Origin: Sapria himalayana
Lineage: Eukaryota > Streptophyta > Magnoliopsida > Malpighiales > Rafflesiaceae
Length of the DNA stretch: 64,000 bases
Direction of reading: 5' to 3'
Assembly (NCBI GenBank): GCA_029783825.1
Contig: JAREIK010000507.1
Span: forward strand, 1-64,000
A model generated the notes under the pieces. It searched no databases. It worked only from the letters and a program-made list of their open reading frames with translations, and was not told the DNA's origin. Position numbers and translations under genes: made by a program. Below are positions 1 through 10,869 of the stretch, piece after piece. Each line of letters begins with the position of its first letter. Position 1 is the first letter of the stretch.

Positions 1-132
1 GATAGATAGACATAGACAATAATAGACATGATAGATTGACTATATAAATAGATAGGTAGATAGATAGACAGATAACAAATAGGCAGATAGACATACATAT
101 AGATAGATATTAGATAGACTAATAGAAAAATA
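1..132. repeat. Degenerate GATA/GACA array, left segment
   Basis: Short imperfect GATA, GACA and AATA units, with GATA on the + strand. It is the same repeat type and orientation as the long array from 16586 onward. The two read as one array split by the transposon at 133-16585. The array probably continues beyond the left edge of the window. Confidence 0.9.
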
Positions 133-600
133 CACTACAAGAAAAATCACATATAGTTAGGGATAATTCCCTAGCTAAATAGGGTTTTCTATCTCTAACC
201 GGGATATAGCTACGTATTACCGATCGATTCCCTATCTAAAGTGCTTCTTTCTAAAATTTAGCGACAAAAAGTCTCCCTAGCTAAAAATTTAGCTACGAAA
301 AAATTCTTGCTAAAAAAGACAAATTCACTAGCTAAATTAGCAAGGTTAATGAGAATTTCCATCGCTAAACAAAAATAACGACGGATAATTCCCTAGCTAA
401 GTGCTGGTCTATAAATTTTAGCTACGAATATAGTCCCTAGCTAAATAAATATATCTAAATAAATTTTAATAATTCTCTAGCTAAATTAGCTAGGGAAAAT
501 TCCCTAGCTAGGGAAAATTCCCTAGCTAAATTAGCAAGTTGATTTTTCCCATGGTAATTTAGCAAGAGATTTTTCCCTAGCTATTTTAATTTTAAAAATA
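133..600. repeat. Left subterminal repeats of the CACTA element
   Basis: About 470 bp packed with direct and inverted copies of TTAGCTAGGGA and its complement TCCCTAGCTAAAT, many with point changes. Clustered short motifs just inside the terminal repeat are typical of CACTA elements. The same motif family recurs at 10190-10869, 16029-16585 and 21684-22090. Confidence 0.75.
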
Positions 601-1242
601 ATTTCAGAATTTAATTTATTTTAAAATTTTTTAATTAAATAATTAATATTTTATATCAAATTGAATAAAATTGAAACTTTAAATAATTTATAATAAACAA
701 AAAATAAAATCATTTAATATCTTATTCTAATTCAATATTTTACTTAATTGAAACAAAAAAATAACAAAATTTAATTTTATTTTATTCATTATTGTATCTA
801 CCGACATTGCATAAAGTATAATATATCAATTTATTGATGTTGCTTCCCTCCCTCTGCTCCACTCATCATAATTCTATTGTGACAAAGCTGTCCAAGTCAC
901 GACGCGTAATGTTTGGTGAAAAATCCTATCACTTATAAAATCTTTGTATGAGGAACAATTCGATATCATATCTGTAAGAAATTTAAACCACTCAGTCTAA
1001 TTTAAACAATGCGATATCATATATTTGGATACATATATATTCCTGTAGGATATATGTAAAAATATACTAGCATTTCATTCGTACATATATTACTATAGTA
1101 TATGTACATAAAATAGTAGTATTATGGGTACATATAAATTGAGTAAAAATATACTCAGTATATACGTACATAAAATACTACAGTATTCTATGTAGGTATA
1201 TACTGACTTTATTCGTATGTATATACCTCATTAGGTATTTTG

Positions 1243-1690
1243 TTGCTTCTCTTGCTACTGCTCCTACTACTGCTACCATTGCCGTTGTCACTGCCAATAC
1301 CACTGTTGCTATCACTACAGCCACCACTACCTCTACTACTGCCACCGCTGCCGAAGCCCCTGCTACTACCACAGCTGCCGCCGCTGACTGCTACCACCGT
1401 TGACTGCTGCCGCCACTAGCCTGCGGCGTCTGCTGCTGTTTCCCCCACTGCCGGTGCTGCCATTGCTTCCTGTGCTGCTGCTGCTTCTGGTGCAGACACT
1501 GCTACCGCCATTGGTGCCACTACTTCTGATGCAGCCACTACCTCTGATGCCACCGCTCCCGCCACTACCGCTATCGCCGCCAATGTTTCCGCCGCCGTAG
1601 CTCCCAATGCCGCTGCCACCACCACTCTCTCAACTACCACCACTACTGCCACTTCTGCTGCCGTCGTTGTCGCTTCCGTTGTCGCTGCAA
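1243..1690. repeat. GC-rich imperfect trinucleotide tract (GCC/ACC/GCT)
   Basis: About 450 bp of GCN/ACN/CCN triplets in an otherwise very AT-rich setting. It gives Ala/Pro/Leu-rich reading frames on + and Gly/Ala/Val-rich frames on -, in several frames at once, with no domain. I treat these as repeat translation, not coding sequence. Confidence 0.7.
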
Positions 1691-2465
1691 CTACTACTGA
1701 TAATAAGTTTTTACATACCTATAATAGGCTTAAATTCTACCCAAAAATTCGGAGGCACAAAAACATTTTCACAGATATATTAAAATAGTTATTATAGACA
1801 TGAACAGATACAAATTAAAGTTGATTGTCATAGAGCTTAAACTAAAATTTGATTAAATAATTTAATTTTTTATATTAATTTAATAAAAATAGAAACTATA
1901 AATGAAAATTTTAAATTTAACAAAAAAAACTCTTTTAATAACTTATTCTAATACAATATTTTAAATAACTAAAACAAAAAAATAATAAAAATTATATTAT
2001 ATCTTATTAATCAATGTATCTGCCGGCTGTGCATAAAGTATAATCTATCAATGCATTGATGTTGCTTTCTTTCCCTCTAATCCTTTGATCACCAACCTTT
2101 TACTGTGAAAAAGCTATCCGAGTCTTGGTGCTTCATGTCTGTTAAAAAATTCCTTCATTTATACAAGCTTCATTTGGGAAACAATGCAATACACATCTGT
2201 AAGAAATTTAAACCACTAAATCAAATCAATATAAATTAAAAAAAAACTATGTTTTGATAAATATATATTACTACAGTAATATATACATATATACTAGCAC
2301 TTCACTCGTACATATATCATTGCAGTATTTGTACATATAAATTGCAGTATTATGCATTCATATATACCGAATACATATATATTCAGTAATATGTACATAA
2401 AATACTGTAGAATTATATGTACGTATATACTGACTATATATGTAAGTATATACCACATATGTTGT

Positions 2466-2780
2466 CATCCTACTACTCCCACTGTCGTTGTTGCCCCTGC
2501 CACCATCACTACCAGTGCTACCGTCACCGTTGTTGCCGCCACCCGCCACCGCCACCCGCAGTCGCCTCCGTCGTCGTCGCCTCTGCCGCCCCCGCCCCCG
2601 CCACCATTGCCGCCACTACCTATGCCACTGCTGCAGCCACCACTACCTATGCCACTAATGCAGCCACCACTGGTGCCATTGCTTCGGCTGCCACCGATGC
2701 TGCCACCACCACCGGCTCTGCAGCCCACTATGGTGCTGCCACCGCAGCCCCCGGTGCCGGTGCTACCACTGCATGTTGCA
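2466..2780. repeat. GC-rich imperfect trinucleotide tract, second copy
   Basis: This is the counterpart, in the second tandem unit, of the tract at 1243-1690: GCC/ACC/CCN triplets, about 315 bp. It opens Pro-rich, Thr/Ala-rich and Gly-rich frames on both strands, which is what triplet repeats do. No protein family is recognisable. Confidence 0.7.
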
Positions 2781-3005
2781 GTTGTGATGCCAGAATATTT
2801 TTCATGTAATGGGAAAAATATTCAGAAGGCTATGAAGCCATTTTCTAGTTGTCGTGCTACAAAATGGATGATTGACCCAATTTTGAATAAACGAAGTTAC
2901 ATGTAATATAAAATGACATAATAATAACTTTTTCCCCCATAAGTCATAAGAAAAAGGAAGGACTGGCATGCACATTTTAGTTCATTTCTAAGAGAGCTTA
3001 TTGCA

Positions 3006-3125
3006 ATCGAGGAGCACCAACTTGATCTGAGAAGAGCCGTAGCTCTGATTTAGTTTTCAAGTTGAAACTAGCAAATGATGCATTTTCACAATCAAACTAC
3101 CGATCTTGTTTCACATCAGCAAGGT
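3006..3125 (+). pseudogene. Unrecognised exon-like fragment
   Basis: One + frame reads like ordinary protein, including FKLKLANDAFSQSNYRSCFT, and ends at a good splice donor (AAG|GTAAAT at about 3125). A TGA stop lies upstream in the same frame. I do not recognise the family. It sits next to the MED8 fragment but on the opposite strand, so it probably comes from a different source gene. It could also be chance open sequence. Confidence 0.25.
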
Positions 3126-3499
3126 AAATATCAATTACTCTCAATAGTTTTTTCCTACAAGAAAAAAAAGGTAACACTGAAGCTTAAGATTGAATTAATT
3201 AACATATACATACACTTCTCGAGTTATTTAATATGTGGAAGAACAGAACCTCCAGCTATCCACTATGGCCTTAGGACAATTTTAGATCTGGATAATTTTT
3301 TGTGTAGAAGCCATTTCCATATGGAACTAGACATTTGTGTTGAGCCATCTTTATGCACAAATAGAGCAAACAACTAAAATGCACTCATCTTAGAGTTATA
3401 TCTATTGTCTTTAGTCCTAGAACATTTGCTACAATTAGTAATAGTCAATTCGAAACCATTTTTTTTTCAAAATTTTGGTTATTCATGGTTGCAGTATGT

Positions 3500-3800
3500 T
3501 GTTCAATTGCATATGTAAACATACAACACCCACTCCAATTGTCCAATATTTCTTTCTTGGAGATGTTTTATGCATCTGAATATGTATTAAAGAAGGACTA
3601 TTAGGTTGAGAAAAAATTGTTTTTTTTCGGGAGTAAGCATCAAAGTCTTCTAGAATGCGATTGATTTCTTTGTAAAGGCGGATGGTTCTAGACTTCACTC
3701 CCTCCAAGTTGAGTTGTTGTAGTATTGCCTGGTTGAGCTTCTCCGTGGCAGCAACTTGCTGGAAGTTTTGCTGCTGTTACTCTGGCAAGCCAACTTCCAT
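3500..3800 (-). pseudogene. MED8: Captured fragment of Mediator subunit 8 (MED8)
   Basis: Read on the minus strand from 3800 down, the frame contains AATEKLNQAILQQLNLEGVK, then residues ending in RILEDFDAYSR (near 3627). From memory of the family, this matches the N-terminal helical region of plant MED8, a Mediator head subunit that bridges activators and RNA polymerase II. A TAA stop near the start, just before the Gln-rich run, breaks it. After about 50 bp of unrelated sequence, weak similarity to the next MED8 segment resumes (CTCCAA...ATATTGGACAATT, about 3500-3560). Only about 60-80 residues of a protein several hundred long are present. It lies inside the CACTA element and is a host-gene fragment, not a working gene. 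Confidence 0.7.
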
Positions 3801-4178
3801 TGTGTAAGTTTTTGTGCCTGATATAAAATGAATCTAAATGTAATGCAAGTGTTTTACATTCAATTTTGTAGAGAATATAATACATTGACAAAGGTGAAGC
3901 ACACAAGAAGCTTGCATGAACTCACCCGCTTGATTCTCGATTCCCACTTTGGTCCCACAATGCTGTGCTCCGAAAGTCAGAATTATTTTTTAAATATCAT
4001 TTTGATATAATTTTGATCAAGGAAACACTGTAAAAAAACCATTTGTTTGCAAAGAAGCATTTAATGATTTAGTGCAGAAGCTCCGAAGATAATCTCAATC
4101 AGTTATGTCATAATTGAAGCTTGATGAGTCCTATGGCCAAAAACCTAGTTGGTAGATTCTGGGTCGGAAGAAATGAAT

Positions 4179-4206
4179 TGAGAGAGTGAGTGAGAGAGAG
4201 AGAGAC
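4179..4206. repeat. GA-rich microsatellite
   Basis: A short GAGAGTGAGTGAGAGAGAGA run. On the minus strand it replaces the continuation of the ATP synthase gamma frame, so it marks where that captured fragment ends. Confidence 0.7.
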
Positions 4207-4207
4207 A

Positions 4208-4553
4208 TGTATAAAAGAGAGTGAGGCAGCCGAGTAATTCCCTATCATTTTTGTTAAAACTATCCATGGCTATCATCCTGGCTCCCTGTTCGCTGCAGGC
4301 ATTCTCAAGCACTACGTTGATGGTTAAACAAGAAATGGAATGGAAAAAAACATAATAATAATTGTTTTTTGTGGGAGACAAATATTACGGCACAATTGCT
4401 CTATTTGGGAGAGCGTGGTTGCTTACACAAGAGAACTAAAACTTGGTCAGATTTTGAAGCATTTTGCCCATTGTTTCTCCTCCTTCAATCTCATAAGAAT
4501 CTTACTCGCCCATCTTCACACCATATTGGCCGATTCACATTCTTTCTCCACCG
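4208..4553 (-). pseudogene. ATP3: Captured fragment of mitochondrial ATP synthase gamma subunit
   Basis: Two exons are visible on the minus strand. The upstream one (4553-4427) reads SYEIEGGETMGKMLQNLTKF, a stop, then FSC, and ends at a donor (TGT|GTAAGC). The downstream one (about 4330-4208) reads LENACSEQGARMIAMDSFNK followed by a Leu-rich piece ending LTLFYT. In the family, F1-ATPase gamma is the rotary shaft of the mitochondrial ATP synthase. The conserved SEQ-ARM-AMD block belongs to its C-terminal helix, and the order of blocks and the splice position fit plant genes. Stops occur at GE*DSYE and F*FSC, the start of the second exon is frameshifted, and the C-terminal helix is cut off by a GA repeat. 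It is therefore a truncated copy carried by the transposon with its intron, which implies capture from genomic DNA. Confidence 0.8.
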
Positions 4554-5816
4554 CTTGTCACATACACAAATTTGACAACAAAATCTAGGAGGGACACATA
4601 AAAGTAATGTGATAATGAAGGAATTGAAAACCAAGCCTGCATATTGCAATAGTAATGGTTAATGAAATATAAGCAATCAAATTCAAGCAAAATGAGTTAC
4701 TCCAATCCACTTTTGAATTTTCACTAGCTAAATTATCCAAAATTTGAAAAAAGAGAAAAATAAATGGAGTGATCAACAATATGCACAACATTAAATATTA
4801 AAAAATATTTCAATAACAAAAAGATAATTCAAGTATGTTATGATCAAATTTAACTAGCATAATTACATTTACACAAATTACAATCAAATAATCACATGTC
4901 AAATAATTGTCAATGTTACATTTTAAAAGAGTGTATACAACCAACATCTTGGGCCACCTGTAAGAATGAACAGAATGATCAGGCAGAGAGATGAAAAACA
5001 CTATCACACTGAGTAAAGAAATCTCATCGAGTCTGTTATGTTATAATTATATCACATCACTTTCATTAAAACACATTTCTAATATAATCAAGCAAAATAT
5101 AGTCATAGAATACAATCAATCATAAAATCACACCAGCCCACATAAATTCCTTGTGCATTTTTTCTCTACTTTCTATGATCGTTAACCAAGCTTATATACA
5201 CAGATGTACATGAATAACTATGTTAAAATATCAACCTACCACATGTTTAATGCAAGTGTAAAGAAATTCAAACATTTTAATAATAATAAAGAGTGGATTC
5301 ACAAATGTACAAGGGATTTGAAAATATAACCTTCCATCGCTTATGACTGGTACTTATAATGAGTTTTAGAGAGTGGATTTGCAATTGTCAACTCATGAGA
5401 GTTAATGTCTTTCTTGCCGAGACAATGCTGATTTGAAAATAAAGCAATAATCATAGAATAGAAAATGCCACTAAACGAATTCTGACTAAAATCTATGTCA
5501 CATTTAAGAGATGCTTTCTTAAACTACACATTAGCCTTTAAGTGACTCTGAATATCTGATCAATGTTCCCTGTAACCGGAAGAATTCAAAAACTCAAACC
5601 TAGCAAAACGAGATGATGCCAACAATTGAATAGACACAACAAGTGATACACAAACCAATTATCAACTTAAAAAGCATAAAGATTCTTATTAACTTGATGA
5701 TACACAAGTATTAGAGAGGCAATTGATTAGGTTTTTTTATATGATAAAAATTTAGCAATTTAGAAACAAGTAAATTCTTAAAAAAAGGCTTCATAGTTCA
5801 TACTTGTTGGTGGACA
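4554..5816. other. AT-rich sequence without recognisable gene
   Basis: Interior of the CACTA element. On the minus strand a possible acceptor precedes GTGGCCCAAGATGTTG near 4950, but the exon cannot be followed. The stretch next to the TFIIF alpha fragment (about 5300-5800) may be that gene's former 3' untranslated region. Nothing else is supported. Confidence 0.4.
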
Positions 5817-6007
5817 TTACTTGATCCCAAGAACAACATAGTTTGATCCGTTGGTCTTCTGAATTCATGAAATTTTGCGCAAAATATTGCCAAAAGCATT
5901 CTTGTCCTCCTACATTTTTAGTATCGATTTGAATTTAGCAACAAGTTTCTGCATAGTAAGGGGTTCGTTTTGCAGCAAAACACTAGGAAGGGATGCAATA
6001 AAAAGCC
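5817..6007 (-). pseudogene. Captured C-terminus of TFIIF alpha (RAP74)
   Basis: The minus-strand frame reads VLLQNEPLTMQKLVAKFKS, then LKM, a TAG, EDKNAFGNILRKIS, a TGA, and IQKTNGSNYVVL, ending at TAA (5817-5819). From memory of the family this is the C-terminal winged-helix domain of plant TFIIF alpha, which binds the FCP1 phosphatase and assists polymerase II initiation. The match runs to the natural end of the protein. The two internal stops, one of them at an expected Arg codon (CGA to TGA), make it a pseudogene. The rest of the gene is absent or unrecognisable. It has the same orientation as the neighbouring MED8 and ATP synthase fragments, and all three come from nuclear housekeeping genes. 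Confidence 0.8.
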
Positions 6008-7089
6008 AAAAAAAAGTTTCACCTGTATCAATTGATCCACTCTAGCATTCAAATTATACTAAGATGCTTCCTTGTGAAGAGTTTGTAGTGTATAAAGCAA
6101 GTGAGAATTGATATCATTTGAAAGATGTTGTTGAATGAGGGAATTAATAATTGAAGGGGGATATGATTTGATGATATTAAAACAAAGTATAATTAATAAT
6201 CTTATTTCAGATTTAAAAATCTTATGAATTAGCATGGAATATACTTAGACACAAAGATTTAAAACACTTATTTTACACATTTATCAGAAAATCTTTGTAA
6301 ATAAGACATTTCTTAAGAGTTTATAGTAATTTATAAGTACTACCAATTATAATTGATATATTTTAAAATCCAATTTTCAAATTCTTGTGGAATTCAAATA
6401 ATGGATGACTATGTTCTTCCATTTGGTCTTCAACTTCATGACTTATTCAAATGTTAAATTAGATATACTTTTCTATCTAATAAGATATCATTTCTTTATG
6501 CGATGACAAAAATTTGTCCAAACTCTAAGAAATGTAAGCCTCGAATTCAAGATTTATCATGCACAATCTCTTCAATCTTTTGAGCTAAGACTGTCAAGAT
6601 AATATACTAGTACAATTTATTTTCTTATCTAGCCTTCATATTTAAATGCTTCCAAATATTAAGATAGGATAAGATAGATATGGAGATCACATTCGCACCC
6701 AAGTACATAAGACTCTTTCTTTAATAAGATATATAAAAAAAGATAAATATCTCAACAAATTTACCCAATGACTTTGTAGAGATTGTGCTTGAAGAGACTA
6801 TGTAATACACAAATTTTTCAAGTGATCAATCATCTTAATATATTGTTCTCTCATAAACAAATTTAACTTCAAAGTTATTATGAAAACCAATATTAGTATT
6901 TAAACGGTCTCATGATCAATACTTACGAGACAACCTTTTTGAGGATAAGATGTTATACTCAAAATTATATGAATTAGCAAAAAAATAACTAAAAAATTAA
7001 ATAAAATATGGACAATGAGTATATAAAATCTCAACTTGGATTGTGTCTACTCACATGTTGGCAGCTCATATATAAAGTATAAAAAAACA
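6008..7089. other. AT-rich sequence, possibly a decayed copia LTR at its right
   Basis: No coding sequence recognised. The right part, read on the minus strand from about 7110 down, follows a polypurine-like tract (TTTGAGGATGTTGCA) that ends a copia polyprotein remnant, so it may be a degraded LTR. Its other boundary cannot be placed. Confidence 0.35.
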
Positions 7090-7690
7090 TAAACACAAAT
7101 AAAATGCAACATCCTCAAATTGATGAACAAATATTTATGATATCAATTTTTTAAAAAATAAATGAAATTTATTCAACTCTTTCGTGAAGATATTCACTTG
7201 TTAATTTATTATATAAACATAAAATATACACATAATCATTTTAGATCTTTTTTTTTTTGGAAAAAAAATATTATTTTTTTCTATATATTTAATTTGCTAG
7301 TAAATATCAAAATAAATATTATATATCTTTATCATGAAAATTTCTTAAATATTATTTATCATTATACACCTGAGATTAATCATCTGAGAAATTCTTAATA
7401 AAATTATTTATAAAAATAAATAACAAAATAAAATATCCACTACAAATTAATGAACAAATACTCATGATATCAAATTTTTTAAAAAAATTGTTGAGATTTA
7501 TTCAATACCTACTTGGAAAAATTCACTAGTTAATTTATTATATAAACATAAATTATACACATAATATAATCTTAAATCTTATTTTTTTAAAAAAAATAAT
7601 TCATTTTATATACTTTATTTGCTCTTGAAACATAAAAATTAATATTATATATCATTATTTAATTATCATAATAAAAAATAAAAAGAGAAA
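7090..7690 (-). mobile_element. Tandemly duplicated copia polyprotein C-terminus
   Basis: Two direct units of about 310 bp (about 7090-7400 and 7415-7690) share TATGATATCAA and TTAATTTATTATATAAACAT. On the minus strand unit 1 reads VNIFTKELNKFHLFFKKL, then a degraded segment before the polypurine tract. This resembles the end of Ty1/copia polyproteins (ADIFTKAL... KLGMIDIYAPT). Unit 2 holds a more decayed version. Both are full of stops. It is a dead fragment in the same orientation as the copia piece at 9449-10188, and the two could belong to one disrupted element. Confidence 0.6.
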
Positions 7691-8496
7691 CAAAATAATA
7701 TTCAATCTCTTCAAATAAATAATTAATCTAAAATATCACACTTATGATTATTATCATTAGATTTAATTATGTATCTATATCAAATCTCAAATTAATTATT
7801 TATTTATTATTTTCAAATATATAAATCCCAACTTAAATATGAATGCTTGAATAATTGTAAAAGCATTGATCCCTAACAAAATCTAGGGCCTAAAAATCGC
7901 ATCCCATCCTTCAGTATATGATAAGCTGCATCTATCTGAATCTATAATAAAAAATCTAAATAATTATTAATTATGCTTATTATAATAATTATATCTGATA
8001 TTATAATAATCAGATAATTAATCTTACATATGATTTTCTAATATCTGAGAGTTAGCTAAATAAATCAGATCAACCATAAATCTAATATTTTAGTCAATCA
8101 AAATATCCATTACAATATAAGTCAAAGGATCAACTCAAAGTACATATATCAACTACATATCTTATCTATGACAATATAATCTCTCATCAAGATAATCTAT
8201 ATTTAATTTTGAATCTAAAAAATAAATAAATTCAAATAAATATAAGATATCATTTAAATTACACTTATCTGATAGTAATGTATTTGATATGTTGTACCAG
8301 CCTCCCTTTTTATTTATCATATTGATTTATTTTGTGATCTTCCATACAACTCCATACTTCAAACTTTTATAATTAAATTTTGAAACATGAATATTTTTTG
8401 TAAACTTTTAAAATAATTATGCATTCTAGAAGACATGTGCTCGTATAAATCTGAAGTGCCATAAAATTTTGAATCCTTGGCACATTTATCATTACT
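7691..8496. other. AT-rich sequence, nothing recognised
   Basis: Very AT-rich, without a convincing reading frame or repeat structure. It lies inside the CACTA element. Confidence 0.4.
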
Positions 8497-8727
8497 CTAT
8501 AAATTGCAAAGATCATTTATTAAAAAATTAAAAAATGTATCCCTTGAGCACACAATATTTGCTAGAATATACACATAAAGCACATGGATGACATTTTTAT
8601 ATGTGTGTATTTTAGGACAATATAAAACAAGTATTCGGACCTCAGCCATGAGTTTCTCTTCTAGCCTCAGATTGGGAATTCTTGGTGATGCACTCAAATT
8701 ATACACCAACTGATCAAAATTATGCAT
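8497..8727 (-). pseudogene. Unrecognised exon-like fragment
   Basis: The upper part of this minus-strand frame looks like protein, for example NLSASPRIPNLRLEEKLMAE (about 8637-8700). It then becomes unstructured after a GAG|GTCCG sequence that could be a donor. I cannot name the family. It shares the orientation of the captured fragments on either side, so a further captured exon is the likeliest reading, but chance is not excluded. Confidence 0.3.
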
Positions 8728-9084
8728 TTGCTTGTCACATTCTTTTCATGAGTTATATATGCTATTGGTGATTGCTTCAGCTGTTATATAATAGAACAAA
8801 TCAAAGAATACTATTGGTAATTGCAAACTAGTAAAGAAAGTGAATTACTTAATGGCCTTTTATAATTAAGTAGAAGTTGATAAAACAACTAGCTGTCACA
8901 GTCATAGGTCCCATATAACAATTATGTTTGGGGTTTCGGTCAAAAAAACAAAGTTGCTCTAATTTTCCATTAACTGCTACACCGTTCCAGACAAAGCTTA
9001 AATATTATAGAGCAGCAGAATCCTTTTTGTTGAAATACATGCAAAACCCATGTGAAAATCATATGATAGCGAATGAACCTTTTT

Positions 9085-9327
9085 AGAGGCTTTAGATTGA
9101 GAAGCAAACTGTCTCTTGCGGGATCTTTCCTTACTGAATAGGCTTCCAAGGTATTCCTCATCTTTGGCATTAGCCTTGCCGTAACTATCATCTCTTGTAT
9201 CATCATTTTCATAATTTGATTCTGATACAGCGGATTTATGGGAGACCAGTGTCGATTGTACTAGCCTTCGGTTGGCTCTCCTTGGCCCGGTTTGGTGGAC
9301 CACTGCAAAAGTGGCCGCCATCATCAC
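9085..9327 (-). pseudogene. Unrecognised captured exon
   Basis: The minus-strand frame is hydrophilic and charged (ENDDTRDDSYGKANAKDEEY, then SLFSKERSRKRQFASQSKASKK) and stops being protein-like at AAAAAG|GTTCATTCG, a plausible splice donor at about 9085. It is less AT-rich than its surroundings, as other captured pieces are. The family is not recognised; the composition suggests a nuclear or disordered region. It abuts a copia LTR at 9449. Confidence 0.4.
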
Positions 9328-9448
9328 TAGCCCGTCACCTATCCATTAATATGCTTCGACTAGTGTTGGCACTCCACCGATGGGAACTCAGTGGAAAGTT
9401 AAGGAGGGAAAACATGAAAAACTTGTCAGCCTAGCAACACACGTGATT

Positions 9449-9696
9449 TGTGTGAAAAATTGAAAATTGAACACAATAATTTATGATTTAATTATTTGAT
9501 TTTATTAATTACACATAATCATCTATTCATGTATACTATACAAGTGAAGTAATTCAACTTCCTAAATACGAGATATTAATTAAATTAACCACCCAAAAGA
9601 CTAATTCTTCAAATACTAGGTCCATATTTAACAGATAAATAAATAAATAATATATATATATAATATATATATATATATATGGTTATTTAGCATTCC
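9449..9696 (-). mobile_element. Copia 3' LTR remnant (antisense)
   Basis: On the minus strand a polypurine tract (TTTGAGGGAATGC) directly follows the polyprotein end. The next about 250 bp look like a short copia LTR: start TGCTAAATAACC (TGTTAA expected), a TA-rich middle, and end CAATTTTTCACACA. No second LTR copy was found in the window, so element borders and target duplication cannot be confirmed. Confidence 0.5.
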
Positions 9697-10188
9697 CTCA
9701 AATTCATAATGCACCAATTATAAGCATTGATAGTTTGTCAACTAGAAAATGAGAATTAAAATTTGAACACAACTTAATAAAGAAATCTACAAGCTATAAA
9801 GAAGAAAAAAATACAAAGTGATGGTGTCATACTTGAGTTGATAATGTGTAATGGGACAATCATGTTTAATGTGTGTGATTCATTCATGATTACTAATTTA
9901 TGAATAATTTGAATAACACTCTTGTAATCACAATAATAATAATGGAGTGAGAAAGCAATACTCTCATATATGCAAATAACTAACATAACAAACATAATTT
10001 CTATGGTAATAAATGTCATAGCATAATACTCTGCTTTAATTGAAGATAAAGAAATAGATAATTATTTCTTATAAAGAAAGCAAAAAATCAACTACATGAA
10101 CAATATAAACAATATCAAGATGAGTAATAGTAAGATATGTTAAGCTCCCAACAACAGTATGACATAATATAGGATCTGACAAAGACAC
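9697..10188 (-). pseudogene. Ty1/copia reverse transcriptase-RNase H remnant
   Basis: On the minus strand from 10188 down the frame reads LSDPILCHTVVGSLTYLTIT then HLDIVYIVHVVD, the copia RT segment near LVGSLMYLT...RPDIAYAVHVV. After a deletion come KK*LSISLSSIKAEYYAM (RNase H start) and YYYCDYKSVIQIIHKLVIMN with HTLN (the YCDNQSAIQIAHNPVFHERTKHIE region). In another frame follow LVDFFIKLCS and FLVDKLSM (the ADIFTKAL...SKLGM end), then a polypurine tract. Stops, frame changes and the RT-RNase H deletion show it is dead. Its upstream side is cut by the CACTA MITE that starts at 10190. Confidence 0.85.
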
Positions 10189-10189
10189 A

Positions 10190-10869
10190 TACTACAAGAA
10201 AAATCATATTTAGCTAGGGATAATTCCATAGCTAAATAGACATTTTCGTCGCTAAATCCGTAGCTAAATTATCGATTTTATTAGATAGAAAAATCCATTG
10301 CTAAATCAATGATTTTATTAGCTAAGGAAAATCTGTCGCTAAATCCATATTTAAATTAAGGATTTTTATAACAAGGAAAAATCTGTCGCTAAATCTGTCA
10401 CTAAACTAATAATTTATTAAAAAGAAAAAATTTGTCGCTAAATCCATCACTAAATCAATGATTTTATTAGCTAGGGAAAATTCATCACTAAATCCGACAC
10501 TAATTTTAGGCTTTTATTAGCGAGGGATGTTCCGTTACTAAATCCGTCTCTAAATTCCTAGCTTTTCTTGATCGAAATTTACGAAAATTTTACGTCGCTA
10601 ATCCGTCGCTAAATTCATCGCTAAAATCCCTACTTTTCTTGAGCGGAATTTACGAAAATTTTCCATCGATAATCCGTCGCTAAATCAATCACTAAATCCC
10701 TCGCTTTTTTTGAGTGGAATTTACGAAAAAAAAATTTTCACTAATCCGTTGCTATTTTTTTCAAGAAAAATCATAAATCCCTTGTTATTCCTAGTTAATC
10801 CTTTGCAATTTAGCTAGGGATTGATCCCTAGCTAAAATTCCCTAGCTAAATCGATATTTTCTAGTAGTG
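10190..10869. mobile_element. Nested non-autonomous CACTA element (0.68 kb)
   Basis: The left end TACTACAAGAAAAATC differs from the consensus only in the first base, and the right end is GATATTTTCTAGTAGTG. The interior is almost entirely TCGCTAAATC and TAGCTAGGGA subterminal motifs, of the same family as the 133-16585 termini. No coding capacity. The flanking 3 bp (ACA and TGA) do not match, so the target duplication has decayed or an end was altered. It sits directly against the copia remnant. Confidence 0.8.

Larger units (their letters stand above)
590..2790. repeat. Tandem duplication, two units about 1.22 kb apart
   Basis: Unit 1 is roughly 590-1700 and unit 2 roughly 1838-2790. Anchors keep a constant offset: CTTATTCTAA (721 and 1942), GCATAAAGTATAAT (809 and 2031) and TATATACTGACT (about 1199 and 2426). 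In both units an AT-rich part leads into a TACTGTAGTATATA-type stretch and then a GC-rich trinucleotide tract. Point differences are frequent, so the duplication is old. A third, partial copy without the GC tract lies at 39260-39690. Confidence 0.8.

Noticed and set aside
1178..2906. Pro-rich, Ala-rich and Gly-rich ORFs on both strands
   Set aside because: Products of GC-rich triplet tracts, open in several frames and both strands without a recognisable family.
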